Positions 18,408-26,241 of a stretch of DNA of 64,000 bases are shown here, in pieces (position 1 is the first letter of the stretch; each line of letters begins with the position of its first letter). The notes under the pieces were generated by a model, which was not told where the DNA came from, ran no database searches, and saw nothing but the letters and a program-made list of their open reading frames with translations. A program made the translations under genes and the position numbers. The stretch lies in contig NZ_CP014480.1 in the NCBI RefSeq assembly GCF_001580365.1, positions 3,123,981 to 3,187,980 on the forward strand. Direction: 5' to 3'. The stretch is from Kocuria turfanensis (GTDB lineage: Bacteria > Actinomycetota > Actinomycetes > Actinomycetales > Micrococcaceae).

Positions 18408-19514
18408 GTGCGCGTGCTGGTCGTCAGCACCTGGTACCCGTCCGCGGAGCGGCCCGGGGAGACCCCGTTCGTGCCCCGGCACGTCCGGGCGATCGCCCGG
18501 CACCACGACGTCCGGGTCCTGCACGTGCGGCTGCTGCGCACCGGGCCGGCCGCCCAGGAGGAGTGGGACGGCGTCCCCGTGCTCCGGCTCCCGTTCCACC
18601 CGCTGAGCCCGGCCACGGTGCTGCGGGCCTGGGCCGAGGTCGGCCGGCACCTCGCGGCCGCGGACGTCCTGCACACCATGCCGTTCTCGGCCGCGCTGGT
18701 CTGCCTGCCCGTCGCCCGCCGCCGCCCGTGGGTGCACACGGAGCACTGGAACGGCGTGCTCACCCCTGAGCAGAACGGGCCGCTGTGGCGGCGCCTGGCC
18801 TGGAGCCGCCGGATCCTGCGCCTGCCGGACCGGGTCACGGGCGTGAGCACCATGATGTGCGAGGTGCTGCGCCGCTTCGCGGACCCCGAGCGGGTCGAGC
18901 GGATCGGCAACGTGGTCGACCACGCCGAGCACGTCACCGCCCCGCCGCGCGGGCGCAGGCTCGAGCTGCTGGCCGTCGGCGCGCTGCGCGCGATCAAGGA
19001 CCCGCTGCTGGCGGTCGAGGCGGTGGCCTGGCTGCGGGACGCCGGTCACGACGTGCGCCTCACCTGGTGCGGGGCCGGGGAGCTCGAGCAGGACGTCCGG
19101 GACCGGGCGCGGGAGCTCGGGCTCGAGGGCCGCGTCCTGCTCGCCGGCACCGTGGGCGCCGAGGAGGTCCAGCGGCGCCTGGCCGCCTCGGACGTGTTCC
19201 TGCTGCCCAGCCGCTCCGAGACCTTCTGCGTCGCCGCCGCCGAGGCCCTCGCCGCGGGCCGGCCCGTGGTCATGGGCGCCGTGGGCGGGCAGCGGGACTT
19301 CGTGCATCCCCGCAACGGGCGGCTCGTGGCCGAGCGCACCCCGGAGGCCTTCGGGCAGGCCGTGCTGGACGTCGTCGGCGCGCACGCCCTGCTCCCGCCC
19401 GAGGAGATGGCCCACGAGATCCGCTCCGTCTACGGGAGCGAGCGGATCGCCGCCGACCTCGACCGGCTCTACCGGTCGGTGGTCCCGCGGCCGGGGGCGG
19501 GGCGTCGGCTTTGA
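18408..19514 (+). CDS. Family 4 glycosyltransferase (368 aa)
   Basis: Starts at GTG 18408 (MRVLVVSTWYPSAERPGETPF), a typical GT-B N-terminus. The C-terminal Rossmann half contains LLAVGALRAIKDPLLAVEAV for donor binding, the LTWCGAGELEQDV segment, and the retaining-GT E-x7-E region FLLPSRSETFCVAAAEALAAG. It likely transfers a nucleotide-sugar-derived residue to a surface glycan or lipid carrier in the cytoplasm. It is divergent from the flippase and preceded by the 52-codon ORF. Its last codons overlap the -35 box of the tRNA-Ser promoter. Confidence 0.85.
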   Translation: MRVLVVSTWYPSAERPGETPFVPRHVRAIARHHDVRVLHVRLLRTGPAAQEEWDGVPVLRLPFHPLSPATVLRAWAEVGRHLAAADVLHTMPFSAALVCLPVARRRPWVHTEHWNGVLTPEQNGPLWRRLAWSRRILRLPDRVTGVSTMMCEVLRRFADPERVERIGNVVDHAEHVTAPPRGRRLELLAVGALRAIKDPLLAVEAVAWLRDAGHDVRLTWCGAGELEQDVRDRARELGLEGRVLLAGTVGAEEVQRRLAASDVFLLPSRSETFCVAAAEALAAGRPVVMGAVGGQRDFVHPRNGRLVAERTPEAFGQAVLDVVGAHALLPPEEMAHEIRSVYGSERIAADLDRLYRSVVPRPGAGRRL

Positions 19515-19540
19515 CCCCGTGGCCGGTCCTCGCTTAAGCT
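19511..19540 (+). promoter_or_regulatory. Promoter of tRNA-Ser(GCU): TTGACC-18-TAAGCT
   Basis: A near-consensus -35 TTGACC (19511-19516) and -10 TAAGCT (19535-19540), separated by 18 bases, end 37 bases before the tRNA. The -35 overlaps the glycosyltransferase stop codon. It is one of the best-defined sigma-70-type promoters in the window. Confidence 0.75.
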
Positions 19541-19577
19541 GGCCTGTGTTGTCCACCCGGCGTGGTGGACGGCGGAT

Positions 19578-19666
19578 GGAGACGTGCCAGAGCGGCCGAA
19601 TGGACTTCACTGCTAATGAAGGGTCGGGGTTAAACTCGACCGGGGGTTCAAATCCCCCCGTCTCCG
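19578..19666 (+). tRNA. tRNA-Ser (anticodon GCU)
   Basis: An 89-base type II tRNA with a long variable arm. The acceptor stem is GGAGACG/CGTCTCC, the anticodon stem-loop is CTTCA-CTGCTAA-TGAAG (anticodon GCT), the T-loop is GTTCAAATC, and the discriminator is G. CCA is not encoded. Confidence 0.96.
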
Positions 19667-19690
19667 CGTTGTGATGTCTCAGGACATCGG

Positions 19691-19721
19691 AAACACCCCG
19701 GACCTACGGTCCGGGGTGTTT
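19691..19721 (+). terminator. Terminator after tRNA-Ser(GCU)
   Basis: A perfect 14-bp stem (AAACACCCCGGACC with its complement) and a 3-base loop, ending in TTTCG. It lies 24 bases after the tRNA. Confidence 0.85.
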
Positions 19722-19847
19722 CGCGTTCCGGGGCTCCCGCCGGACCCGGTGCCGCGCGTCATCTGCGGCCGTGCCCGTGACCGCCGCCGGGCCGCTTCCT
19801 AGAATGGTGCCCAGCGTCGCCGACGGACCGACCCCAGGGGGAAGACC

Positions 19848-20267
19848 ATGTCCGAGCAGCAGCAGCCCTCCGTCCCGGCCGACCCGTCCTCGGGGCGCAC
19901 CACCGCGCGGTGGGAGTCCGGGGTCCCCGACCGCTCCGTGCTGGAGCGGGCCCTCGACGCCGTGACGGTGCGCCGGGTCTTCGGCGAGGCCTACGAGCTC
20001 GACGGCGCCACGATCGTCCCGGTGGCCCACGTCCGCGGCTGGGGCGGCGGCGGGGGCGGCTCCGGCGAGCAGCACGGGGACTCCGGCAGCGGCTCGGGCC
20101 TGGGCTTCGGGGTCAACGCCTCCCCGGCCGGGGTGTACGTGCTCCGGGACGGCGCCGTGACGTGGCAGCCGGCCGTCGAGCCGGTCCGGATCGCCCTGCC
20201 CGTCGGCCTGGCCCTCGTCGCGGCGCTCGGCGCGGTCGGCTGGGCCCTCGCCTCGCGCCGCTCCTGA
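19848..20267 (+). CDS. GerW/YtfJ-family protein with C-terminal membrane anchor
   Basis: A 139-residue protein, ATG 19848 with AGGGGGA upstream. The conserved GerW/YtfJ core is VFGEAYELDGATIVPVAHVR, a glycine-rich stretch (GWGGGGGGSGEQ... then GLGFGVNA), and AGVYVLRDGAVTWQPAVEP. A single hydrophobic segment (about residues 118-135) followed by RRS suggests a C-terminal anchor. In Bacillus the relative GerW is needed for spore germination. Actinobacteria that do not form endospores keep homologues of unknown role, so the spore label should not be carried over. Confidence 0.8.
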   Translation: MSEQQQPSVPADPSSGRTTARWESGVPDRSVLERALDAVTVRRVFGEAYELDGATIVPVAHVRGWGGGGGGSGEQHGDSGSGSGLGFGVNASPAGVYVLRDGAVTWQPAVEPVRIALPVGLALVAALGAVGWALASRRS

Positions 20268-20395
20268 GCGCCTTCCGGGCGTCCGCCCCCGGGCGTCCGT
20301 TCCTGCGCGCCCACCCCTGAGCCTCCGTGCCCGGGCGCCCGTCACCGAGCGTCCGCTCCTGTCGCCCCGACGCCGGCGCCTGACAGGATGGGGCC

Positions 20396-20806
20396 ATGTC
20401 CTTCCTGCTCCGCGTCCTCGTCAACGCGCTCGCCATCTGGGTGGCCGCCTGGATCCTGCCCGGGATGCAGCTCACGGCGGACCCCTCCGTGGTCTCGGCC
20501 GTCGGCGGCGAGACCACGGCCTCCGTCCTGGCCTACCTCTTCGTGGGGCTGGTCTTCGGCGTCGTCAACGCGATCGTGCGGCCCGTGCTGACGATCCTGT
20601 CCCTGCCCATCACCTGCCTGACGCTGGGCCTGTTCGCCATCGTGGTCAACGCGGCGATGCTGTGGCTGACGTCCTGGCTGAGCTCGTTCACGCCGCTGCG
20701 GCTCGAGATCGACGAGTTCTTCTGGACCGCGGTGCTGGCCACCCTGATCATCGGGGTCGTCTCCCTCGTGATGGGCTGGGTGGTCCCGGAGCGCGAGCGG
20801 CGCTGA
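20396..20806 (+). CDS. PF04020 four-helix membrane protein ('phage holin family 4')
   Basis: A 136-residue protein, ATG 20396 with CAGGAT (20384-20389) 6 bases upstream (leaderless pattern). Four hydrophobic segments are visible: LLRVLVNALAIWVAAWILP, LAYLFVGLVFGVVNAIVRPV, CLTLGLFAIVVNAAMLWLTS and WTAVLATLIIGVVSLVMGWV. The motif FGVVNAIVRPVLTILSLPIT is diagnostic of the family. Many genomes call it mycobacterial four-TM phage holin, but it is a common chromosomal protein and nothing phage-like surrounds it. Function unknown. Confidence 0.85.
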   Translation: MSFLLRVLVNALAIWVAAWILPGMQLTADPSVVSAVGGETTASVLAYLFVGLVFGVVNAIVRPVLTILSLPITCLTLGLFAIVVNAAMLWLTSWLSSFTPLRLEIDEFFWTAVLATLIIGVVSLVMGWVVPERERR

Positions 20807-20818
20807 CCCGGACCGGGC

Positions 20819-22936
20819 TCAGTCCCGGTGCAGCGCCGCCCAGAGGAACTCGTGGGAGAGGGCGTGCAGCCGGGCCGCCTGCCGGTTGTCCCCGGCGCCC
20901 GCGTGCCCGCCGTCGGTGGCCTCGTAGAACCACACGTCCTCGTGGCCCAGCCCCAGCATCCGCGCCGCGGTCTTGCGGGCCTGCACCGGGCCCACGCGGT
21001 CGTCGCTCGTGGCGGTCCAGAACAGCACCGGCGGGTAGTCCTGACCCTCGCGCACCAGGTGGTAGGGCGAGAACGTGCGCACGGACTCCCACTGCGCGGG
21101 GTCGTCCGGGTCCCCGTACTCCGCGATCCAGGAGGCCCCGGCGGACAGCTTCGTGTAGCGGCGCATGTCCAGCAGCGGCACCCCGCAGGAGACGGCGCCG
21201 AAGAGCTCCGGCCACCGGGTGAGCATGTTGCCCACGAGCAGCCCGCCGTTGGACCCGCCCGAGCAGGCCAGGCGCCGGCGCGCGCACACGCCCCGGGCCT
21301 GCAGGTCCGCGGCGACCGCCGCGAAGTCCTCGTAGGCGCGGTGCCGGTGCTCCCGCAGCGCGGCCCGGTGCCACGCCGGGCCGTACTCCCCGCCGCCCCG
21401 GATGTTGGCGAGCACGTACACCCCGGAGCGGCCGGCGGCGTCGGTGCGGGTCAGCCAGGACCGCCCGAGCGCCCCGGAGTAGGCGGGGGTCCGGGAGACC
21501 TCGAAGCCCCCGTAGCCCGAGAGCAGGGTCGGGTTCCCCCCGTCGAGCACCGGCTCGGCCGGACCCACCTGGAAGTAGGGCACCCGGGTGCCGTCGGCGG
21601 AGACCGCGAAGTGCTGCTCGACGGCCAGCCCCGAGGCGTCGAAGAACGCCGGCGCGGTCCTCGCCACCCGCGGGGGCGCCCCGGCGCCCGCGCCGGCCGG
21701 GAGGGTGCCCCGGGAGACGGTGGTCGGGGTGAGGAAGCCGGTGGCCACCAGCCAGTAGTCGTTGCCCGCCTCCGGGTCCTCGTCGTCGACGGCGTAGGCG
21801 TCCAGGCTGGACAGCGCCGGCGCCCCGGGCAGCTCGACGGTGGTCCACGGACCCGGTGCGGCCACGTGCACCACCGAGGAGACGTCCCGCAGCAGGTTCA
21901 GGATCAGCCGGTCGGCCGTCCAGGACCAGGACTGCAGCGCGGTGCGCTCGTCCGGGACGAAGACCGGTGCCACGGACCGGTCCCCGGCCAGGAAGGCCTC
22001 GAGGTCGGCCGCCAGCAGGGACCCCGCGGGGTGGACGGTCCCGTCCAGCTCCAGATCCTCCTGGGGCCGCAGCAGCAGCCACTGCCGGTGCAGGTCCACC
22101 GTGACGCTGTCGGGCACGTCGACGTGCACGAGCTCGCCCTCCCGCAGCAGGTAGGTGCGGGAGGAGAAGAAGTCGACCACGTCCACGGCCAGGTCCCGGA
22201 CGAACCCGGGGGTGTGGTCGCGCACGAACACCGCCTGGACGTGCTGCTCGTCCACCTCGAAGACCTGGCGGGCCTGGGCCAGGTCCTGGCCGCGGCGGAG
22301 CACGCGCACCGTGCGGGGGTAGGAGGAGACGGTCATCGAGCCGGGCCCGAAGTCGGTGCCCACGTGCACGGTGTCCGCGTCGACCCAGCTCACCGAGGAC
22401 TTGGCCGTGGGGACGTCGAAGCCGCCGGGCACGAACTGCCGGCGCTCGAGGTCGAACTCGCGCACCCGCTTGGCGTCGCCGCCGTCGGGGGAGAGGCTGA
22501 TCAGCGCCCGCCGGTGCTGCCCGCCGGTGTACTGGGGCCGCAGCAGCCGGGCGCCGCCGTAGACCCACTCCACGCCCTCCTCCGCGGCCAGGGCGTCGAC
22601 GTCGAGCAGCAGCTCCCACTCGGGCTCCTCGCTCAGCCAGGACTCCCACGTGGTGCGGCGCAGGACACCGCGCGGGTGCTCGGCGTCGCGCCAGAAGTTG
22701 TAGTAGTGCGGCCCGTGCTTGGCGACCATGGGGATCCGCTCGGTCGAGTCCATGACCTCGAGCACGTCCGCCTCCAGACGGCGCAGCTGCGGTCCCTCGA
22801 GCGCCGACAGCGTGCGGGCGTTCTGCCCGGCGACCCACTGCAGCGGCGCCTCGCCCGTGATCTCCTCCAGCCACAGGTGCTCGTCGTGCGGCTGCTCGGC
22901 GGTCGGTCGGGCGGCGGTCCCAGCGGTCTCGGTCAT
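20819..22936 (-). CDS. S9 family prolyl oligopeptidase-like serine peptidase
   Basis: A 705-residue protein. The start at 22936 is chosen because TACGAT (22944-22949, read on the minus strand) is 7 bases before it. An ATG three codons upstream would overlap that spacing. N-terminal residues (DEHLWLEEITGEAPLQWV) and a beta-propeller-like middle precede the alpha/beta-hydrolase domain. The nucleophile serine is in CSGGSNGGLL (about residue 560), the Asp in TSDDRVGPVQ, and the His in TDGGHAGAG. NIRGGGEYGPAWHRAA is the S9A signature. There is no signal peptide, so it is probably cytosolic and cleaves short Pro-containing peptides. It is divergent from the FAD protein, with 78 bases between them. 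Confidence 0.9.
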   Translation of the reverse strand: MTETAGTAARPTAEQPHDEHLWLEEITGEAPLQWVAGQNARTLSALEGPQLRRLEADVLEVMDSTERIPMVAKHGPHYYNFWRDAEHPRGVLRRTTWESWLSEEPEWELLLDVDALAAEEGVEWVYGGARLLRPQYTGGQHRRALISLSPDGGDAKRVREFDLERRQFVPGGFDVPTAKSSVSWVDADTVHVGTDFGPGSMTVSSYPRTVRVLRRGQDLAQARQVFEVDEQHVQAVFVRDHTPGFVRDLAVDVVDFFSSRTYLLREGELVHVDVPDSVTVDLHRQWLLLRPQEDLELDGTVHPAGSLLAADLEAFLAGDRSVAPVFVPDERTALQSWSWTADRLILNLLRDVSSVVHVAAPGPWTTVELPGAPALSSLDAYAVDDEDPEAGNDYWLVATGFLTPTTVSRGTLPAGAGAGAPPRVARTAPAFFDASGLAVEQHFAVSADGTRVPYFQVGPAEPVLDGGNPTLLSGYGGFEVSRTPAYSGALGRSWLTRTDAAGRSGVYVLANIRGGGEYGPAWHRAALREHRHRAYEDFAAVAADLQARGVCARRRLACSGGSNGGLLVGNMLTRWPELFGAVSCGVPLLDMRRYTKLSAGASWIAEYGDPDDPAQWESVRTFSPYHLVREGQDYPPVLFWTATSDDRVGPVQARKTAARMLGLGHEDVWFYEATDGGHAGAGDNRQAARLHALSHEFLWAALHRD

Positions 22937-23014
22937 GTCCGCCATCGTAGGCCCCGCCCCCGTCCGGCACAGCCCCGTCCGGCCCTGCCCGCGCGGGTCG
23001 ATACCCTGATGGTC
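22937..23014. promoter_or_regulatory. Divergent leaderless promoters, S9 peptidase / FAD protein
   Basis: Minus-strand -10 TACGAT (22944-22949) is 7 bases from the peptidase ATG. Plus-strand -10 TACCCT (23002-23007) is 7 bases from the FAD-protein ATG. Both transcripts would begin at the start codon. No convincing -35 boxes are visible. Confidence 0.55.
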
Positions 23015-24979
23015 ATGAGTGCAGCGGGCAGGACAGGGACCGAACGACGTGTCACGGTGATCGGGGCGGGCCCGCGCGGGCTGTCCGTGGTGGAGCGGCT
23101 CGCGGCCCGCTCGGCGGCCTCGGGCACCCGCGTGCGCATCGACGTCGTCGACCCCTTCCCGCCCGGCCCCGGCCACGTGTGGCGGACGAACCAGTCCCCG
23201 CTCTACCTCATGAACACGCCGTCGCTGTACCCCACGGTGATCGCCGACGACGGGGTGCTGCCCGTGGACCCGGTCGAGCCGCTGCGGAACATGAGCTTCG
23301 AGCACTGGCGGCTCGCGGCCGTGTCCGGGGAGATCGCCGTGGACCCCGACGACGCCGCGCACCTCACCCGGATGACCCCCACGTCCTATCCCTCCCGGCG
23401 GATGTACGGGGTCTACCTCGACTGGGTCTTCCGCGCCCTGCGGGACGCCCTCCCGGGCTCGGCCCAGCTGACCGTGCACCGGGCCGAGGCCGTGGGCGTG
23501 CACGTGCGCGAGCACGCCCGGCACCGCTACGACGTGGAGATCAGCGGCGGACAGAACCTGCCGGCCGACGCCGTGGTGCTCGCCCTCGGCCACCTCGACG
23601 CCGACCTGCGCCCGGACCAGCAGGAGCTCGTGGACGGCGCCGCGGAGTTCGGGCTGACCTACTGGCCGCCGGCCGTGCCCGCCGACGTCCACTGGGAGGA
23701 CCTGCCGGCCGGGGAGACCGTCCTGGTGCGCGGGATGGGGCTGAACTTCTGCGACGTCCTGGCCCAGGTGACCGAGGGCCGCGGCGGGATCTACACCCAG
23801 GAGGGGGAGCGCTTCGTCTACCACCCCTCGGGCCGGGAGCCGGTGATCGTGGCCGGTTCCCGCCGCGGCGCCCCCTACCGCTCCAAGGCGGTGCTCGAGG
23901 GCTACTACGCGCGTTCGCTGCGCACCCGCTTCTTCACCCTCGACGCCGTGCGGGCGCTCGCGGCGCGGGCGGACGGGCCCCTGTCCTTCGAGGCGGACCT
24001 CTACCCGCTGATCCGCAAGGACGCCCAGTGGAACTACTACACGGTCCTGGCCAGGACGGCCCCCGAGGCGTTCGAGACCGACCCGGAGGACTTCCTGGCC
24101 CGCTTCGACGCCGTGCTCGGCACCGGGGACGACCACCCGGAGGGGCCGTGGACCTCCCGTGCGGAGCGGCTCATCGCCTCGGCGGTGGTGCCGGGCCGGC
24201 AGCTCAATGCGCTCCGGCTCGCCCGCCCGTTCGAGGGGATCGGCTTCGGCTCCCACGACGAGTACGCCGCGGCCGTGGTCCACCACCTGGACCGGGACGT
24301 GCACGGGGCCCTCGCGGGGGAGGACGACCCGCTGCAGATGGCGGTCGCCTCGCTCAACGCCGCGCGCACCGTGCTCAAGGCCGTGCTCGCGGACATCGGG
24401 ATCGGTGACGCCTCCTGGACGGACGAGCTGCGCCGGAGCTTCGAGCCGTTCGTGGAGGGCCTCGCCTCGGGGCCGCCCGTGCTGCGGACCCAGCAGCTGG
24501 CGGCCCTCGCCCGGGCCGGGGTGGTCCGTTTCCTGGGCCCCGACCCGCAGTTCCTCGTGGACGAGGAGGAGGGCCGGTTCGTGGCCGGCTCACCGTGGGT
24601 CAAGGACGAGCCCTTCCACGCCGAGCACCTGGTGGAGGCCATGTCACCGCCCAACGACGTCCGCCGCAACATCTCGCCGCTGCTGACCTCGATGCACCGG
24701 GAGGGCCTGGTCCGGGTGCGGGCGATGGAGACCCGGGACGGCGTCGCGACCGTTCCCGGCACCGGCCTCGACGTCAGCCGCCCCCCGTACCGGGCCGTGC
24801 GGGTCGACGGCGGGGTGGAGCCCGGGGTGCACGTGCTCGGCCTGCAGCTCTCGGCCGTGCAGTGGGGCGTGGCGATCGCCGCGGAGGCCGGGGCGTCCGC
24901 GGAGCTGGGCGCGCGGACCCTGGCCGACGCCGACCGCATCGCCGAGGCGGTGCTGGCCCCCGCCCTGCTCCGCGAGTGA
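23015..24979 (+). CDS. FAD/NAD(P)-binding protein (NAD_binding_9 type)
   Basis: A 654-residue protein, ATG 23015. The Rossmann dinucleotide-binding motif VTVIGAGPRGLSVVERL is at residues about 13-29. The next segment VDPFPPGPGHVWRTNQSPLYLMNTPS is characteristic of the PF13454 family, large actinobacterial FAD-dependent proteins whose substrate is unknown. A second nucleotide-binding patch is PADAVVLALGHLD. There is no signal peptide or membrane segment. The stop codon lies inside the first copy of a palindromic repeat that is then repeated downstream, so the last codons (Leu-Arg-Glu-stop) are part of the repeat unit. Confidence 0.82.
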   Translation: MSAAGRTGTERRVTVIGAGPRGLSVVERLAARSAASGTRVRIDVVDPFPPGPGHVWRTNQSPLYLMNTPSLYPTVIADDGVLPVDPVEPLRNMSFEHWRLAAVSGEIAVDPDDAAHLTRMTPTSYPSRRMYGVYLDWVFRALRDALPGSAQLTVHRAEAVGVHVREHARHRYDVEISGGQNLPADAVVLALGHLDADLRPDQQELVDGAAEFGLTYWPPAVPADVHWEDLPAGETVLVRGMGLNFCDVLAQVTEGRGGIYTQEGERFVYHPSGREPVIVAGSRRGAPYRSKAVLEGYYARSLRTRFFTLDAVRALAARADGPLSFEADLYPLIRKDAQWNYYTVLARTAPEAFETDPEDFLARFDAVLGTGDDHPEGPWTSRAERLIASAVVPGRQLNALRLARPFEGIGFGSHDEYAAAVVHHLDRDVHGALAGEDDPLQMAVASLNAARTVLKAVLADIGIGDASWTDELRRSFEPFVEGLASGPPVLRTQQLAALARAGVVRFLGPDPQFLVDEEEGRFVAGSPWVKDEPFHAEHLVEAMSPPNDVRRNISPLLTSMHREGLVRVRAMETRDGVATVPGTGLDVSRPPYRAVRVDGGVEPGVHVLGLQLSAVQWGVAIAAEAGASAELGARTLADADRIAEAVLAPALLRE

Positions 24980-25028
24980 CCACGCCCCTCTCCGCGAGTG
25001 ACCACGCCCCTCTCCGCGAGTGACCACG
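24971..25028 (+). repeat. 22-bp tandem repeat carrying CGAGTGACCACG (3 copies)
   Basis: CGAGTGACCACG occurs at 24973-24984, 24995-25006 and 25017-25028, with a strict 22-base period and nearly identical CCCCTCTCCG between copies. The first copy is the 3' end of the FAD gene. A diverged fourth half-site is at 25036-25047. The array looks like duplication of the gene end together with the palindrome arm. Confidence 0.85.
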
Positions 25029-25084
25029 GGACCTCCGAGCGACCACGTCAACCCGTGGTCACTCGGGGATCCCGTGGTCACTCG
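25017..25084. terminator. Nested palindrome CGAGTGACCACGGGA / TCCCGTGGTCACTCG
   Basis: The outer arms (25017-25031, 25070-25084) are 15 perfect pairs. Inside lies a second hairpin: CCGAG, one C-A mismatch, GACCACG, loop TCAACC, then the complement (25035-25066). It sits between the FAD gene and the AbiEi-like gene and would terminate either strand. The same 11-base core recurs on the far side of the AbiEi-like gene. Confidence 0.7.
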
Positions 25085-25200
25085 GGTGCGAGGACGGGCC
25101 GCACTGCACCGGCGGGACCGGACGGGCCCACTGCCCGGCAGCGTCCACATACCTCGCCGCGCCTCGGCCGGCGCGGTGCCCGCAGGTCCACGGTGGGGGC

Positions 25201-26112
25201 ATGACCGACGTGTCGCACCGGCTGTTCAGTCTGGCCGAGCTGGAGGAGGCCGGGATCTCCCCGGCCTCGGCCCAGCGGGCCGTCCGCGGGGGGACCCTGG
25301 TGCGGGTGGTGCCGGGCATCTACGCGCCCGCCCCGTGGTGGAGCCGGCTCCGGCCCGGCGACCGGGCGTACCAGATGCACGTGGCCGTGCGCCGCTCGGC
25401 CCGCCGGGCGCCCGTCTTCTGCCGGGACTCCGCGGCCACGGTGCTCGGCCTCCGGGTCCTGCACCGTCCGCTCGTCCCGCACGTCATCCAGCAGATCGAC
25501 CACGGGAGCCGGAACAACCGGCACGTCGTGCACCACTGGGCCGAGCTGCCGCCCGCCGACGTGGTCGAGGCCAACGGCTTCCGGGCCACCTCCCACGCCC
25601 GCACCGCGCTGGACTGCGCGCGTTTCCTGCCCGTGCCCGGAGCGCTGGCCCTGGTCGACCACGCGCTCCGGCTGGGCGTGTCCCGGCAGGAGCTCCTGGC
25701 CCGGTGCGCCGCCCTGCCGGGACACCGGGGTGTCCGCCGAGCCCGGGTCGTCCTCGAGCTGGCGGACCCCCGATCGGAGTCGGTGGGGGAGACGCTCACC
25801 CGACTGGTCGTCGTCCGGGCAGGGCTGCCGCCGCCGGAGCTCCAGGTGGAGGTCGAGACGGACCTGGGGATCTTCCGCCCGGACTTCGTGTGGCCGCAGG
25901 CGCGGCTGATCCTCGAGTTCGACGGGCTGGTTACCTACTCGGGCGCCCACGGCAGGGCGGACCACGTGCTGATCGCGGAGCGACAGCGGGAGAAGGCCCT
26001 CACGAACCGGGGCTGGCGGGTGCTGCGCACCGACTGGGCCACCGTGACGGGACGACCGGAGCTGCTCGTGTCCATGCTCCGCCGGGAGCTGGCCCGGGCG
26101 ACCGCGCCGTGA
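25201..26112 (+). CDS. AbiEi-type N-terminus fused to DUF559 (PD-(D/E)XK nuclease-like) domain
   Basis: A 303-residue protein, ATG 25201 after GGTGGGGG. Residues 8-45 (FSLAELEEAGISPASAQRAV then LVRVVPGIYAPAP) form the winged-helix unit of AbiEi-type antitoxins and transcriptional regulators. The C-terminal about 110 residues are DUF559, a Vsr-like endonuclease fold. Its candidate active-site residues are E197 (SVGE), D228 (FRPDFVW) and E239/D241 (LILEFDG), followed by a lysine/arginine-rich helix (AERQREKALTNRGWRVLRTDW). No AbiEii-like toxin gene is adjacent. Proteins of this architecture are frequent as solitary genes in Micrococcales. Here it is bracketed on both sides by copies of one palindrome, which hints at a self-associated repeat. 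Nuclease activity is inferred. Confidence 0.8.
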   Translation: MTDVSHRLFSLAELEEAGISPASAQRAVRGGTLVRVVPGIYAPAPWWSRLRPGDRAYQMHVAVRRSARRAPVFCRDSAATVLGLRVLHRPLVPHVIQQIDHGSRNNRHVVHHWAELPPADVVEANGFRATSHARTALDCARFLPVPGALALVDHALRLGVSRQELLARCAALPGHRGVRRARVVLELADPRSESVGETLTRLVVVRAGLPPPELQVEVETDLGIFRPDFVWPQARLILEFDGLVTYSGAHGRADHVLIAERQREKALTNRGWRVLRTDWATVTGRPELLVSMLRRELARATAP

Positions 26113-26175
26113 CCGATCCCGCCCCGGACGGCTCCGCCCCTGACACCCCCGCCCGGGCGGTTCGGCCCGGGCTGC

Positions 26176-26241
26176 GACTGACCCCGCTTTCCCCGAGTGA
26201 CCACAGGAGACCGTGGTCACTCGGGGAAAGCGGGGTCAGTC
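26176..26241. terminator. Perfect 29-bp inverted repeat (bidirectional terminator / repeat element)
   Basis: Left arm 26176-26204 and right arm 26213-26241 are perfectly complementary over 29 bases around the 8-base loop AGGAGACC. The arm includes CGAGTGACCAC, the core shared with the repeats at 24973-25084, plus CCCCGCTTTCCC. It lies between the convergent AbiEi-like and nuclease genes and has A/T-rich steps (CTTT/AAAG) in the arms. It is the longest perfect palindrome I saw in the window. Confidence 0.85.

Noticed and set aside
18137..18997. N-terminal extension of the flippase through the divergent glycosyltransferase
   Set aside because: The extension is low-complexity, antisense to a clear GT4 gene and lacks membrane segments. 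ATG 18136 gives a normal flippase length.
20396..20806. Prophage remnant, because the protein would be named phage holin family 4
   Set aside because: PF04020 is a common chromosomal membrane family. There is no lysin, integrase or other phage gene near it.
22937..24304. Long upstream extension of the S9 peptidase reading frame
   Set aside because: It is antisense to the FAD protein and would put 450 low-complexity residues before the peptidase. The -10 box and ATG at 22936 mark the real start.
25201..26112. Complete AbiE toxin-antitoxin system
   Set aside because: No nucleotidyltransferase-type AbiEii gene is present on either side, and the C-terminus is DUF559 instead of the AbiEi antitoxin tail.
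24971..26241. Integrative element attachment sites around the AbiEi-like gene
   Set aside because: There is no integrase and no tRNA or target duplication. The repeats are palindromes with terminator geometry, so a repeat-associated gene is the better reading.
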